Source: Thermoguttaceae bacterium (lineage in GTDB: Bacteria; Planctomycetota; Planctomycetia; Pirellulales; Thermoguttaceae). Taken from it: DNA of 64,000 nucleotides. Shown here piece by piece: positions 41,220 to 50,652 of the stretch; the first letter of the stretch is position 1, and every line of letters starts with the position of its first letter. The notes beneath the pieces were generated by a model. It saw only the letters and a program-made list of their open reading frames with translations, ran no database searches and was not told the origin of the DNA. The position numbers and the translations under genes are program-made. The stretch covers positions 1 to 64,000 of the forward strand of contig JAFRXD010000060.1 of NCBI GenBank assembly GCA_017441605.1, read 5' to 3'.

Positions 41220-43646
41220 CTATTTGTAGATCAAGTAGTTCGCGCGCTCTTCGAGGAAGCGATCGAGATCGGCTTTCCAGGTCGGGGCGATTTCTTTAAC
41301 GCTCTTTCCGGCGCGGATCGCTTCGAGGGTCTCGTTGTTGAGGAGGAGGGTGTTGGCGTTTTTGGTCTCCCACTTGTCGGCGTAATCGCTCGCGAGGGTC
41401 GACATAAGGGCGACGCCGAGCTTCACCGCGTCGAGCTTGACGGGGTCGGTCACGGTCATCTTGACGCCGGAGCACTCCTCGCCCTCGCATTTCGAGGCGG
41501 TCGGAGTAAACTTGATCGGCTCGATCGCGACGCCCTCGACGCCAGAGTCGGCGAGCTTCTTCGCGAGCGCCTCGCCGTCGATCCAGGGGGCGCCGACGAC
41601 CTCGAACGGGGTATCGGTTCCGCGCCCGACCGAAATATTGGTGAACTCGGGGATTCCGATTCCGGGATAGAGGAGGGCCTCGGCGAGGGAGCGCATGTTC
41701 GGGGACGGATTGACCCAAGTCAGCCCTGTTTGGTCAAAGAACATATCGCGCTTCCAGTTCTCGCACGGGACGACCGTCAGGTCGAGATCGAGGTTGTATC
41801 GATTCGCGAACATCAGGGCGATTTCGCCGACGGTCATGCCGTGTTGGATCGGCATGGGGAAGAAGGCGACGTAGGACTCTCGCCCGGGGTCGAGCCAAGG
41901 ACCGTCGACTTTGACGCCGCCGATCGGGTTCGGACGATCGAGGACGACGAATTTTTTGCCTTGATCGGCGCAGGCCTGCATCGCGGAGCACATCGCGCTA
42001 ATGTAGGTGTAGAAACGAACTCCGACGTCTTGGATATCGAAGACGAAGACGTCGACGTCTTTGAGCATCTCGGGGGTCGGGCGGCGAGTTTCGCCGTAGA
42101 GGCTATAGACGCGCAGCCCTGTCTCGGGGTCTTTGGCGTCGTCGATGTTCGCTTGGTCCAGCGCGCCGTAAAGCCCGTGCTCGGGGCTGAATAGGGTCGT
42201 CATATTGACGCCCGCGTCTTGCATCGCCTTGGGGAGTCTGGCCCCGTCGCGGAGGAGCCCGGTCTGGTTGGTGAGGAGCCCGACGCGGCATTTGCGCTCT
42301 TTGAGGAGCTCCCACCCGTCGCGCGCGAGGACGTCGGCTCCGGCGAAGGTGGCGTCGCCTTGGGCGTTTAGGGAGACGTAAACGGAGTTTTTAACGAAGT
42401 TGGCGGCTTGTTCGGCGTCGGTCTTGACGCGAATCGAGTCGAGGGCGATTTGTCCGATCTTGCCGCACATGCCGACGTAGTCGCCCTTTCCGTCGGGATG
42501 GAGGCGATTTCCGAGGAAAATAACGTAGAGATCGAGCCCCGGGTCGATCCAGAAGGAGGTTCCGGTGAACCCGCTGTGCCCGATCGCTTGGGGGGACATG
42601 AGAACGGCGCGGTTTCCGGAGTACGGGGAGCGCTTGTCCCAGCCTCGGGATCGAATTCCGCGCGGAATCGCGAGGGCTTCGGTCATTTGGCGGAACGTAT
42701 CTTCGCTCATGATCTTAACGGGTTTGTCGGGCGCGTTGGCGGGAACGTAGGTTCCACGGCCAAGGAGCATGGAGCCGAGGATCGCGAGGTCGGGAGCGGT
42801 CGAGAAATTGCCCGCGTGCCCGGCGATTCCGTCCATCGCGTAGGCGCGAGGGTCGTGGACTTCGCCCTTGATCCAGTTTTCGTCCTCGGGGGTTCGCTTT
42901 TCCGCTGGGGCGGCGCGTTTCTTTTGCTCGTCGTTCGGGTTGTACCCCGTGTCCGCCATGCCGAGCGGCAGATAGATATTCTTGCGAACGAACTCGTCTT
43001 GGGACATGCCCGTAACCTTTTCGATCACGTAGCCCATCGTAATGAACCCGACGTCGCTGTAGGCGAACGCCTCGCCCGGGGCGGTTCGAAGCCCGAGTTT
43101 GCAGATGTTGTCGAGGATTTCTTGGCGATTGAACCCGATGTAGTCTTTAATGCTGTTGTCGGGGGTCAGCCCGGAGACGTGGGTCAGGCAGTCGCGGACG
43201 GTAACGTTTTCCTTGCCGTTTTGCCCGAACTCGGGGAAGAATCGGGTAATGCGATCGTCGTACTCGATTTTGCCGCGCTCGACGAGAATCGCGGTCGCGA
43301 TCGCGGTCGAGGTAACTTTCGAGACGGAGGCGAGGTCGTAAAGAGTGTCGGGGGTGCATTTCTCGACGCTGGGCTCGGTTTGGCGATCGCCGTAGGCGCG
43401 AAGGAAGCCGATTTTGTTCCCTCGCCCGACGCAAACGACCGCGCCCGGGAAGTTGCCCGCCTCGATGTTCTCTTGGACGATGGCGTCGATTCGATCGAGG
43501 GCGGCGGCGTCCATCCCGAGCTCCTCGGGGGCGACGACCGGCTCGGCCATGGCGGCGGGGTCGGGGAACTGGGCGCGAGCGAGCGTCGCGCCGACGAGTA
43601 GGGTCGCGACGAAAGTCGCCGCGATTAGCAGTCTTTTGTTGGTCAT
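41220..43646 (-). CDS. Beta-lactamase-fold and NamZ (DUF1343) fusion
   Basis: This 808-residue exported protein has a signal peptide (LLIAATFVATLLVGATLARAQ). The first half (about 40-400) is a serine beta-lactamase-fold hydrolase with the S107-V-S-K110 catalytic pair and a YSDVGF segment in place of the Tyr motif. The second half (about 425-808) is a DUF1343 domain: CRVGLLTNQTG, LFSPEHGLYG, VFDIQDVGVRFYTY, LDRPNPIGG and IQHGMTVGEIALMF. Members of DUF1343 include the exo-muramidase NamZ, which removes terminal N-acetylmuramate from peptidoglycan fragments. The fused hydrolase could be a peptidase or esterase acting on the same fragments, so a cell-wall recycling role is likely. It has its own promoter (43809-43837). 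Confidence 0.85.
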   Translation of the reverse strand: MTNKRLLIAATFVATLLVGATLARAQFPDPAAMAEPVVAPEELGMDAAALDRIDAIVQENIEAGNFPGAVVCVGRGNKIGFLRAYGDRQTEPSVEKCTPDTLYDLASVSKVTSTAIATAILVERGKIEYDDRITRFFPEFGQNGKENVTVRDCLTHVSGLTPDNSIKDYIGFNRQEILDNICKLGLRTAPGEAFAYSDVGFITMGYVIEKVTGMSQDEFVRKNIYLPLGMADTGYNPNDEQKKRAAPAEKRTPEDENWIKGEVHDPRAYAMDGIAGHAGNFSTAPDLAILGSMLLGRGTYVPANAPDKPVKIMSEDTFRQMTEALAIPRGIRSRGWDKRSPYSGNRAVLMSPQAIGHSGFTGTSFWIDPGLDLYVIFLGNRLHPDGKGDYVGMCGKIGQIALDSIRVKTDAEQAANFVKNSVYVSLNAQGDATFAGADVLARDGWELLKERKCRVGLLTNQTGLLRDGARLPKAMQDAGVNMTTLFSPEHGLYGALDQANIDDAKDPETGLRVYSLYGETRRPTPEMLKDVDVFVFDIQDVGVRFYTYISAMCSAMQACADQGKKFVVLDRPNPIGGVKVDGPWLDPGRESYVAFFPMPIQHGMTVGEIALMFANRYNLDLDLTVVPCENWKRDMFFDQTGLTWVNPSPNMRSLAEALLYPGIGIPEFTNISVGRGTDTPFEVVGAPWIDGEALAKKLADSGVEGVAIEPIKFTPTASKCEGEECSGVKMTVTDPVKLDAVKLGVALMSTLASDYADKWETKNANTLLLNNETLEAIRAGKSVKEIAPTWKADLDRFLEERANYLIYK

Positions 43647-43808
43647 AAGTTTCTCGTTTGGGGGGTTGGCGCGTCGAAACGCGCTTCTGTTCGCGTTCTC
43701 GCGATCGTCTTGGGAAGGGCTTGTTCTTCCGCGTTGGTTTCGCGATTTTGAGCGGTTTGTCGACTCCGTTTTCGCGGGGCGGCTCGAACGCCAAGATCGC
43801 CGTCCGTC

Positions 43809-43837
43809 ATTGTACCAAACGCGACGCCCGGGGTCAA
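43809..43837 (-). promoter_or_regulatory. Promoter of the NamZ fusion gene
   Basis: On the minus strand TTGACC (43832-43837), 17 bp and TACAAT (43809-43814). The leader would be about 155 bases. Confidence 0.65.
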
Positions 43838-43914
43838 GAGCCCGAATCTCGCGCGAACGACGCGGCGCGACTTTTGGCGCGCGCTCGAATTAGACTCAAG
43901 AAATTCCGACTCTT

Positions 43915-44092
43915 CCCAGCTTTTTTCTAGATTCTTGGAAAATTTTTGCTCCAAAACGCGCGAGGGCTCCTTAGAAAAGCGAAAGGGGAAAAGCGCGCTT
44001 GGCGTTCGGGCGCGCGTTTTCTCGGGACATTGGCAATGGCGACGAGCCTCGGCTAGTCGATGGCTCGCGAGTTCGAGCGGGGGAGAATAACG
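43915..44092 (+). repeat. Conserved leader element, copy 2
   Basis: This is the second copy of the element described at 40393, diverged but collinear. It includes the CTTGGAAAATTTTT and TCCAAAACGCGCG blocks, the hairpin around GCGCGC (44000-44020) and the CAATGGCGACGAGCC block. Because no plus-strand gene lies upstream, the hairpin here cannot serve an upstream gene and must belong to the leader or be non-functional. Confidence 0.6.
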
Positions 44093-45034
44093 ATGGAAGC
44101 GTTGGTTGAAAGAAACGTTGGAAACGAGTTAATCGAAGCTGAGGCTAGCGTTGAGCGAAAGAGCGATTCTTCGGGAGATTTGCTCAAATTCTTGATTTGG
44201 GAGAGGAGGTTCTTTAGAACCGTGACCGTCGCGCCGTGTTGTTTTCTGTTTGGATCGCTCGTATACTGCGCGAGTTATCCTATCTTTTACGTATTGCGTA
44301 AAAACGAGATATTGTCTTTAGAAGAATGTTGGTTTTACTTTCGGTTGGCTCTGCTAATCGGCGTCGCGGTGTTCGCGATAGGCGGTATAATGTCGCTAAT
44401 TATCTTTCCGTTTGGGATTCAACGAATATCGAGAGCCAAGAGGGAGATAGGCGCTCTTGGAGACGACGAGTCGTCTTCCGCTTTTTCCAAACGCAAATTC
44501 CTTGAGAAAGAGAAATTGTTCTTGCGCGCGGCGCTTGTTGGTCCGGTTTGTCTTGTCCAATTCTTATTATTTATCGCACTTTTGTGGTTCTCGGAGTTTT
44601 TAGTACAAAACTACTGCTTGGAGCCCGACAAATGGGAAGCGATCTTCATGCTTCTATTTATAGCGAGCTTAGCGGTGGGGATAATAGGCGGCGTCGCAAT
44701 AATCGCCCTATTTCCATTCGTCTCTACGAGGCTCACTAACATCAAGGGGGAAATAAGCTCACTCAAGGAAAAGGGAGAAATGCCCGTTTGTAAAGACAAG
44801 TTCGGAACGTTCTTTTGGTTGCGATGCGCGGCGTTGTGCGGTTTTTCCGTCTTGTACCTTAATAGGTGGTTCTTTGACGACTTTTTCAACGCGCATTGGT
44901 CGGTTTGGTTATTGTCGGGTATTGGGGCGCTCGCGCCGATCGCTTACATTGCGCTACGAATTATCGTCCCGTTCGCGTTTACGCGAGAACGGAAGTCCGA
45001 TCCGGAAATCGCGGCGCTCCAGGCGGTCGCGTAG
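44093..45034 (+). CDS. Repeat-built membrane protein, three repeats
   Basis: This 313-residue protein starts MEALVERNVGN, and GGGGGAGAA precedes the ATG. It has three repeats of about 95 residues: two membrane spans, then P-F plus an amphipathic basic tail (FGIQRISRAKREIGALGDD, FVSTRLTNIKGEISSLKEK, FAFTRERKSDPEIAALQAVA). Its relative at 40567 has two repeats. Both are preceded by the conserved leader and followed by nearly the same terminator, and they flank the NamZ fusion gene. Function unknown. Confidence 0.64.
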   Translation: MEALVERNVGNELIEAEASVERKSDSSGDLLKFLIWERRFFRTVTVAPCCFLFGSLVYCASYPIFYVLRKNEILSLEECWFYFRLALLIGVAVFAIGGIMSLIIFPFGIQRISRAKREIGALGDDESSSAFSKRKFLEKEKLFLRAALVGPVCLVQFLLFIALLWFSEFLVQNYCLEPDKWEAIFMLLFIASLAVGIIGGVAIIALFPFVSTRLTNIKGEISSLKEKGEMPVCKDKFGTFFWLRCAALCGFSVLYLNRWFFDDFFNAHWSVWLLSGIGALAPIAYIALRIIVPFAFTRERKSDPEIAALQAVA

Positions 45035-45062
45035 AATTCAAGAACTAGTTGAGTTGGCAAAA

Positions 45063-45093
45063 CCCCGAGACTTCTTCGCGTCTCGGGGTTTTC
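45063..45093. terminator. Bidirectional terminator
   Basis: A perfect nine-base stem CCCCGAGAC/GTCTCGGGG (45063-45071 and 45080-45088) is followed by TTTT; on the other strand the end is AAAA-derived T. It closes the repeat-protein gene and the dapL side. Confidence 0.85.
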
Positions 45094-45136
45094 TTGTTCG
45101 CTCTCGCTGGTGCGTTTGTATCCCGATATTAGGAGG

Positions 45137-46324
45137 TTACTTCCCAAGCAACTCGACGATCCTCCTCGCGCCCTCTTTGGTCTCTTCGACGTCGCCGAAG
45201 GCGGAGAAGCGGAAGAATCCCTCGCCGCAGGTTCCGAATCCGACGCCGGGGGTTCCGACGATATTGCCTCGCTCGAGTAGGAAGTCGAAGAATTCCCAGC
45301 TTCCCATACCGTCGGGGCATTGCGCCCAGACGTAGGGGGAGTTTTGCCCACCGCAATTCCAAAGCCCGGCTTCGGTTAGGGCGCTCGCGATCGTTTTGGC
45401 GTTGCTCTTGTAGACTTGGATATTTTCGCGAATTTGCTTTTGCCCCTCGGGGGTAAAGATCGCGGCGCCCCCCTTTTGGAGGATATAGGAGACGCCGTTG
45501 GTCTTGGTGGTTCGGTTGCGCACCCACATCGCGTTGAAATTGGCGCCCTCGCGCTCCAAGTCTTTGGGAACGACGGTATAGCCGAGCCGAGTTCCAGTGA
45601 AACCGGCGGTTTTGGAGAGGGAGCAGATCTCGATCGCGCAAGTCTTGGCGCCGTCGATCTCGAAGATGGAGCGGGGCAGATCGGGGTCTTCGATAAACGC
45701 TTCGTACGCGGCGTCGAAGAGGATAATCGCGCCGCGCTTGTTGGCGAAGTCGACCCATTCTTGAAGTTTGGCTTTGGGGAAGACCGCGCCGGTCGGGTTG
45801 TTGGGGGAGCAGAGGTAAATCAGGTCGGCGTCGAGATTTTCGCTCGGGGACGGGAGAAAGCCGTTCTCTTTGCCGCTCGGGAGTCGAACGATTTGTCGCC
45901 CGGCGATAACCGAGGCGTCGATATAGGCGGGATAGGCGGGCTCGATAATGAGCGCGGGGCTCGACTTATCGAATAGGTCGAGGATATCGCCGAGCTCGTC
46001 GCTGGCGCCGCTGGAGACGAAACACTCGTCGACGTCGAGCTTTACCCCGCGACTCGCGTAAAAGTTCGCGATCGCCTCGCGGAGGAACGGGGCGCCGCAC
46101 TCGGGCATATAGCCGCGGAACGTCTCTTTTTTCGCCTGGTCGTCGACGCCCTCGCGGAGGGCGCGAATCGCGACGTCGCAAAGGGGCAGGGAGACGTCGC
46201 CGATCCCCATGCGGCAGAGCTTGGCGCCGGGGTTCTTTTCGGAGAACGCCTTCACTTTTTGCGCGATATTGTAAAACAAGTACGAATCTTTGAGTTCCGC
46301 GTAATGAGGATTGGGTCGCAGCAC
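45137..46324 (-). CDS. dapL: LL-diaminopimelate aminotransferase
   Basis: This 395-residue fold-type I PLP enzyme converts tetrahydrodipicolinate directly to LL-diaminopimelate with glutamate as amino donor, for lysine and peptidoglycan synthesis. The opening MLRPNPHYAELKDSYLFY and the segments GIGDVSLPL, SGASDELGDIL, YLCSPNNPTGAVF and SLSKTAGFTGTRLGY (containing the PLP lysine) are typical of DapL. Its length is normal for the family. It lies 33 bp after carB in the same direction, so it probably ends a glutamine/glutamate-linked operon. The DapL route is common in Planctomycetes, which supports the assignment. Confidence 0.93.
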   Translation of the reverse strand: MLRPNPHYAELKDSYLFYNIAQKVKAFSEKNPGAKLCRMGIGDVSLPLCDVAIRALREGVDDQAKKETFRGYMPECGAPFLREAIANFYASRGVKLDVDECFVSSGASDELGDILDLFDKSSPALIIEPAYPAYIDASVIAGRQIVRLPSGKENGFLPSPSENLDADLIYLCSPNNPTGAVFPKAKLQEWVDFANKRGAIILFDAAYEAFIEDPDLPRSIFEIDGAKTCAIEICSLSKTAGFTGTRLGYTVVPKDLEREGANFNAMWVRNRTTKTNGVSYILQKGGAAIFTPEGQKQIRENIQVYKSNAKTIASALTEAGLWNCGGQNSPYVWAQCPDGMGSWEFFDFLLERGNIVGTPGVGFGTCGEGFFRFSAFGDVEETKEGARRIVELLGK

Positions 46325-46357
46325 GGTCTTCGATTCCTTTTCGTTTCTTTCGTTTAG

Positions 46358-49300
46358 TTATTCTTCGTCGATGGTCGACACGCGCAGGGCGAGCTCTTCG
46401 AGGGCGTCGAGGAGGGCTTTGGTCGTGTCGAGGGAGGAGAGGAGGGTAACGTTGTTCTGGGTCGCGCAAAGGCGGATCGCCAGACCGTCGTCGTCGTGGG
46501 ATCCGGAGAGGGTCGGGCGCGTGTTGACGACGCAACTCACTCTTCCGGAGCGGATCGCTTTGGGGATATCGTCGCTTCCGTCGGAGATTTTGCTCATTAC
46601 GGTCGCGGGTATTCCTTTTTCTTCCAAGAACTTCGCGGTGCCTTCGGTCGCCTCGATTTCGAATCCCATGCGGTGGAAGCGGCGAACGAGGGGCGCGCCC
46701 TCGGCTTTGTCCTCGTCGGCGAGGGAGACGAGGACGGTTCCGTAGTCGCGCATCTTAATTCCGCCGGCGATAAGGGCTTTGTACATCGCGCGGTGCAGTT
46801 TCTTGTCGTAGCCGATCGCCTCGCCGGTCGACTTCATCTCGGGGGAGAGGTAGGAGTCGGCGCCGGTCAGTTTCGAGAAAGAGAAGACCGGAACCTTGAC
46901 GTAATACCGCTCTTTTTCCTTCGGATAGAGGACGTCGAACCCTTGCTCCTTGAGGGAATGACCGAGCATAACGCGGGTCGCTATGTCGGCGAGCCGGTAG
47001 CCGGTCGCTTTGGAGAGGAACGGCACGGTGCGCGAGGAGCGCGGGTTGACCTCGATCACGTAAACCTTGTCGTTTTCGTCGACGATAAATTGAATATTGA
47101 AGAGCCCTTTGATTCCGAGCGCGAGCCCGAGGCGGCGCGCGTAGTCGAGGACGATTTCCTTGACGATCGGGGAGACGCTGTAGGAGGGATAAACGCTGAT
47201 GGAGTCTCCGGAGTGGACGCCGGCGCGCTCGACGAGCTCCATGACGCCGGGAACGAAGACGCGCTCTCCGTCGCAGACGGCGTCGAGCTCGACCTCTTTG
47301 CCCTTAACGTACTTGTCGACGAGAACCGGCTTGTCGTCGGAGATTTCTACGGTCGTTCGGAAGTACTCGCGCAAGTCCCCCTCGTTTCCGACGATGCGCA
47401 TCGCGCGCCCTCCGAGGACGAAGCTGGGTCTGACGAGGACGGGGTATCCGATTTCGGCGGCGGTTTTGGCGCCCTCTTCGACGCTGGTAACGGCTCGGCC
47501 TTTCGGTCGCGGGATTTGCAGCTCGGAGAGGAGCTGTTCGAAGAGGTCTCGGTTCTCGGCGCGGTCGATCGCGTCTCGGTCGGTCCCGATGAGTTTAACG
47601 CCAAGGTCGCTCAGGGGTTCGGCGAGATTGATCGCGGTTTGCCCCCCGAGGGTCGCGATCACTCCGCTCGGACGCTCGAGTTCGACGACGTTCATCACGT
47701 CCTCGACGGTCAGCGGCTCGAAGTAGAGCTTGTCGGAGCAGGTGTAGTCGGTGGAGACGGTCTCGGGATTGTCGTTGATAATGATCGCCTCGTAACCGGC
47801 GGCTTTAATCGTCTTAACGGCGCAGACGGTGGAGTAGTCGAACTCGACGCCCTGCCCGATGCGGATCGGACCGGAGCCGAGAACGACGATTTTCGGTTTG
47901 TCGCTCGGCGCCGACTCGTTCTCGCTTTCGTAAGTCGAGTAGTAGTAGGGGACGTAGCTATCGAACTCGGACGCGCAGGAGTCGATCATTTTATAGGTCG
48001 GAAGGACTCCGCTCGCGACGCGGAATTTCCGTACGTCCAACTCGGTTTGGTTCCACAACTTGGCGATCGCCTTGTCGGAAAAGCCGAGTCGCTTCGCCTC
48101 GCGGAGGACGTCGGGGTTCCCGGGGTTGTCGCGGACTTCGCGCTCCTCGTCGACGATATTCTTGATTTTGTCGATAAAGAATTTGTCGATTTGAGTCGCC
48201 TCGACGATTCGCTCGACGGGGGTTCCGAGTCGCAGGAGTTTCGCGACGGCGTAGAGCCGGTCGTCGGTTCCCTTGGCGACGTAGGCGAGCAGCTCCGATT
48301 CCGACAGGTCGTCGAACTTCGCGTCCCAGAGATGGAAATGGCGCGTTTCGAGGGACCGAACGCCCTTGAGAAGGCTCTCCTCGAAGGTTCGCCCCACGCT
48401 CATAATTTCGCCGGTCGCCTTCATTTGGGTGCCGAGGGACGAGTCGGCGTCGGCGAATTTATCGAACGGGAATCGCGCGATTTTGGTCACGACGTAGTCG
48501 AGGGCGGGCTCGAACGCGGCGGGAGCGCTCGCGAGCTGGATTTCGTCCAAACGCAGACCGACGGCGATTTTCGCGGAGACGCGCGCGATCGGGTAGCCGC
48601 TCGCCTTCGAGGCGAGGGCGGAGGAGCGCGAGACGCGCGGGTTCACTTCGATGACGTAGTACTGGAACGACTTGGGATCGAGGGCGAACTGGACGTTGCA
48701 GCCGCCCTCGATTTCCAGGGCGCGGACGATTCGCAACGCGGCGTCGCGCAGCATGTGATATTCTTTGTTCGTCAGGGTTTGGGACGGGCAAACGACGACC
48801 GAGTCGCCGGTGTGGACACCGACGGGGTCGACGTTCTCCATATTGCAGATCGCGAGGGCGGCGTCGTTGGAGTCGCGCATTACCTCGTACTCGATCTCTT
48901 TGTAGCCCTTGACGCTCTTTTCGACGAGGGCTTGTCTGGCGGGGGAGAGGGCGAGGGCGCGCTTCATGAGAACGCGGAACTCCTCCTCGTTTTGAGCGAA
49001 CCCGCCGCCGGTTCCGCCGAGGGTGAAGGCGGGTCGAACGACGATCGGGTAACCGATTCTCTCGGCGATTTTAACGCCCTCTTCGATCGAGTTGGCGACG
49101 TCGGAGGGCAGTGTCGGCTCGCCGAGCGACTCGCACAGCTCTTTGAACAGCTTGCGATCCTCGGCGCGCTCGATGCTCTTGCTTTTGGCCCCGATGAGCT
49201 CGGTTTGGCATTCGTCCAAGACGCCCGATTTTTCCAGTTGCACGGCGATATTGAGCCCGACTTGCCCTCCGAGACTCGGGAGGATCGCGTCGGGTCGCTC

Positions 49301-49540
49301 GCAGCGGACGATTTTCGCGACGAACTCGGGGGTCAGCGGCTCCATATAGACCTTGTCGGCGATCGCAGTATCGGTCATAATGGTGGCGGGATTGGAGTTG
49401 CAAAGGACGACTTGGTAGCCCTCCTCTTTGAGCGCGAGGGCGGCTTGGGTTCCGGCGTAGTCGAACTCGGCCGCCTGACCGATCACGATCGGACCGGAAC
49501 CGATCACGAGTATCTTGCGCAAATCTTGGCGCTTAGGCAT
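46358..49540 (-). CDS. carB: Carbamoyl-phosphate synthase large subunit
   Basis: This 1060-residue protein is of full family length, with two homologous ATP-grasp halves. Each begins with a G-SGPI-IGQ motif: KILVIGSGPIVIGQAAEFDY at about 10 and KIVVLGSGPIRIGQGVEFDY at about 550. It also has NSNPATIMTD and NDNPETVSTD nucleotide-site segments, ATP-grasp ends with VIEVNPR-SRS and VIEVNPRSSRT, and a C-terminal allosteric MGS-like domain (about 935-1060, GTVLVSLADEDK and VNTRPTLSGS). It makes carbamoyl phosphate from bicarbonate, ATP and ammonia delivered by CarA, for pyrimidines and arginine. Its start overlaps the carA stop by eight bases, indicating coupled translation. Confidence 0.96.
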   Translation of the reverse strand: MPKRQDLRKILVIGSGPIVIGQAAEFDYAGTQAALALKEEGYQVVLCNSNPATIMTDTAIADKVYMEPLTPEFVAKIVRCERPDAILPSLGGQVGLNIAVQLEKSGVLDECQTELIGAKSKSIERAEDRKLFKELCESLGEPTLPSDVANSIEEGVKIAERIGYPIVVRPAFTLGGTGGGFAQNEEEFRVLMKRALALSPARQALVEKSVKGYKEIEYEVMRDSNDAALAICNMENVDPVGVHTGDSVVVCPSQTLTNKEYHMLRDAALRIVRALEIEGGCNVQFALDPKSFQYYVIEVNPRVSRSSALASKASGYPIARVSAKIAVGLRLDEIQLASAPAAFEPALDYVVTKIARFPFDKFADADSSLGTQMKATGEIMSVGRTFEESLLKGVRSLETRHFHLWDAKFDDLSESELLAYVAKGTDDRLYAVAKLLRLGTPVERIVEATQIDKFFIDKIKNIVDEEREVRDNPGNPDVLREAKRLGFSDKAIAKLWNQTELDVRKFRVASGVLPTYKMIDSCASEFDSYVPYYYSTYESENESAPSDKPKIVVLGSGPIRIGQGVEFDYSTVCAVKTIKAAGYEAIIINDNPETVSTDYTCSDKLYFEPLTVEDVMNVVELERPSGVIATLGGQTAINLAEPLSDLGVKLIGTDRDAIDRAENRDLFEQLLSELQIPRPKGRAVTSVEEGAKTAAEIGYPVLVRPSFVLGGRAMRIVGNEGDLREYFRTTVEISDDKPVLVDKYVKGKEVELDAVCDGERVFVPGVMELVERAGVHSGDSISVYPSYSVSPIVKEIVLDYARRLGLALGIKGLFNIQFIVDENDKVYVIEVNPRSSRTVPFLSKATGYRLADIATRVMLGHSLKEQGFDVLYPKEKERYYVKVPVFSFSKLTGADSYLSPEMKSTGEAIGYDKKLHRAMYKALIAGGIKMRDYGTVLVSLADEDKAEGAPLVRRFHRMGFEIEATEGTAKFLEEKGIPATVMSKISDGSDDIPKAIRSGRVSCVVNTRPTLSGSHDDDGLAIRLCATQNNVTLLSSLDTTKALLDALEELALRVSTIDEE

Positions 49541-50630
49541 TGGTCTTTCCCCCTTCCATTAGCGAAACGAACTTGTCGAAGAGATAGGATCCGTCGTTCG
49601 GTCCCGGGGAGCCTTCCGGGTGGAACTGGACGCTAAAGACGCGGTCGCGCTCGCAGCGCAGCCCCTCGATCGTTTCGTCGAGGAGATTAAGACAAGTTAT
49701 TTCCAGCGGGACGTTTTCCAGGCTTTTCGCGTCGACGGCGTAGGAATGGTTTTGAGAGGTGATTTCGAGTTTTCCGGTTTGCAGATCGCGAACGGGATGA
49801 TTGGCGCCGCGATGCCCGAATTTCAGCTTATAGGTTTTCGCGCCGTAGGCTAGGGAGATTATCTGATGCCCGAGGCAAATCCCGAAAATCGGGACTTTGC
49901 CGAGCAGGGCGCGAATCGTTTCGATCGTCTCGGGGACGTCGGTCGGATCGCCGGGACCGTTCGAGATAAAGACGCCGTCCGGGGACTGGGAGAGGACGCG
50001 CTCGGGGGTCGCGTTCCAGGGCAGGAGGGTAACGGAACAGCCGCGCGCGTTGAGCGATTTGACGATATTGCCCTTGATTCCGCAATCGATCGCGACGACG
50101 TGGAATCGATGGTTTCTGGCGAAGGAAGTGGTCGCTTCGGAGCGACTTACCCTCGCGACGAGGTCGCGCGGAATTTCGGACGCTTTGAGCTTTTCGACGG
50201 CGTCTTTGGTCGGGGCGTCGGCGGAGGTCAGCAAAACGTTGCAACTGCCGAAATCGCGAATGCGCCGGGCGAGTTGGCGCGTGTCGATTTCCGAAATTCC
50301 GGCGACGCCGAAGCGCCTCATCGTTTCGCCGAGCGGCTCGACGCTCCGGAAATTCGAGGGGAGGTCGTTGTACTCTCGAACCAGAAGCGCGCCGATCGCG
50401 GGAACTTTCGACTCGAAATCGTCCTCGGCGATTCCGTAATTCCCAATGAGCGGATAGGTCGCGACGACCGCTTGGCTCGCGTAGGAGGGGTCGGAAATCA
50501 GTTCCTGATAGCCGACCGGAGAGGTGTTGAAGACCAACTCGCAGACTTTGTCCTCGACGGCTCCGAAGGACCGACCGAAGACCTCCGAGCCGTCCTCGAA
50601 AACGATTTTTCTATCCCGTGCTTTCAACAT
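49533..50630 (-). CDS. carA: Carbamoyl-phosphate synthase small subunit
   Basis: This is a 365-residue glutamine amidotransferase subunit. The N-terminal CPSase small-chain domain (FEDGSEVFGRSFG, FNTSPVGYQELISDPSYA) is followed by a class I amidotransferase domain with VVAIDCGIKGNI, SNGPGDPTD, IFGICLGHQ (Cys nucleophile) and a final VQFHPEGSPGPND with the catalytic His/Glu. The start is placed at ATG 50630, just before LKARDRKIVFEDG, with GGAG six bases upstream. The open frame continues much further upstream through asnB-complementary sequence and is not coding there. It is preceded by a terminator-like hairpin in the gap to asnB. Confidence 0.95.
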   Translation of the reverse strand: MLKARDRKIVFEDGSEVFGRSFGAVEDKVCELVFNTSPVGYQELISDPSYASQAVVATYPLIGNYGIAEDDFESKVPAIGALLVREYNDLPSNFRSVEPLGETMRRFGVAGISEIDTRQLARRIRDFGSCNVLLTSADAPTKDAVEKLKASEIPRDLVARVSRSEATTSFARNHRFHVVAIDCGIKGNIVKSLNARGCSVTLLPWNATPERVLSQSPDGVFISNGPGDPTDVPETIETIRALLGKVPIFGICLGHQIISLAYGAKTYKLKFGHRGANHPVRDLQTGKLEITSQNHSYAVDAKSLENVPLEITCLNLLDETIEGLRCERDRVFSVQFHPEGSPGPNDGSYLFDKFVSLMEGGKTNA

Positions 50631-50652
50631 ATGTCGCTCCGCAATTTTTGCG

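Larger units (their letters stand above)
43647..44092. other. Divergent intergenic region with duplicated leader
   Basis: This 446-bp region separates namZ-like (minus) and the three-repeat membrane gene (plus). It holds the namZ-side promoter and, from about 43915, the second copy of the conserved leader. No other coding or RNA signal was seen. Confidence 0.6.

Noticed and set aside
46496..49636. Plus-strand ORF of 1046 codons antisense to carB
   Set aside because: It is the reverse frame of a certain carB gene. GC-rich, strongly biased codons leave the opposite strand free of stops. Its translation has no domain logic, no ribosome site and no homologous features.
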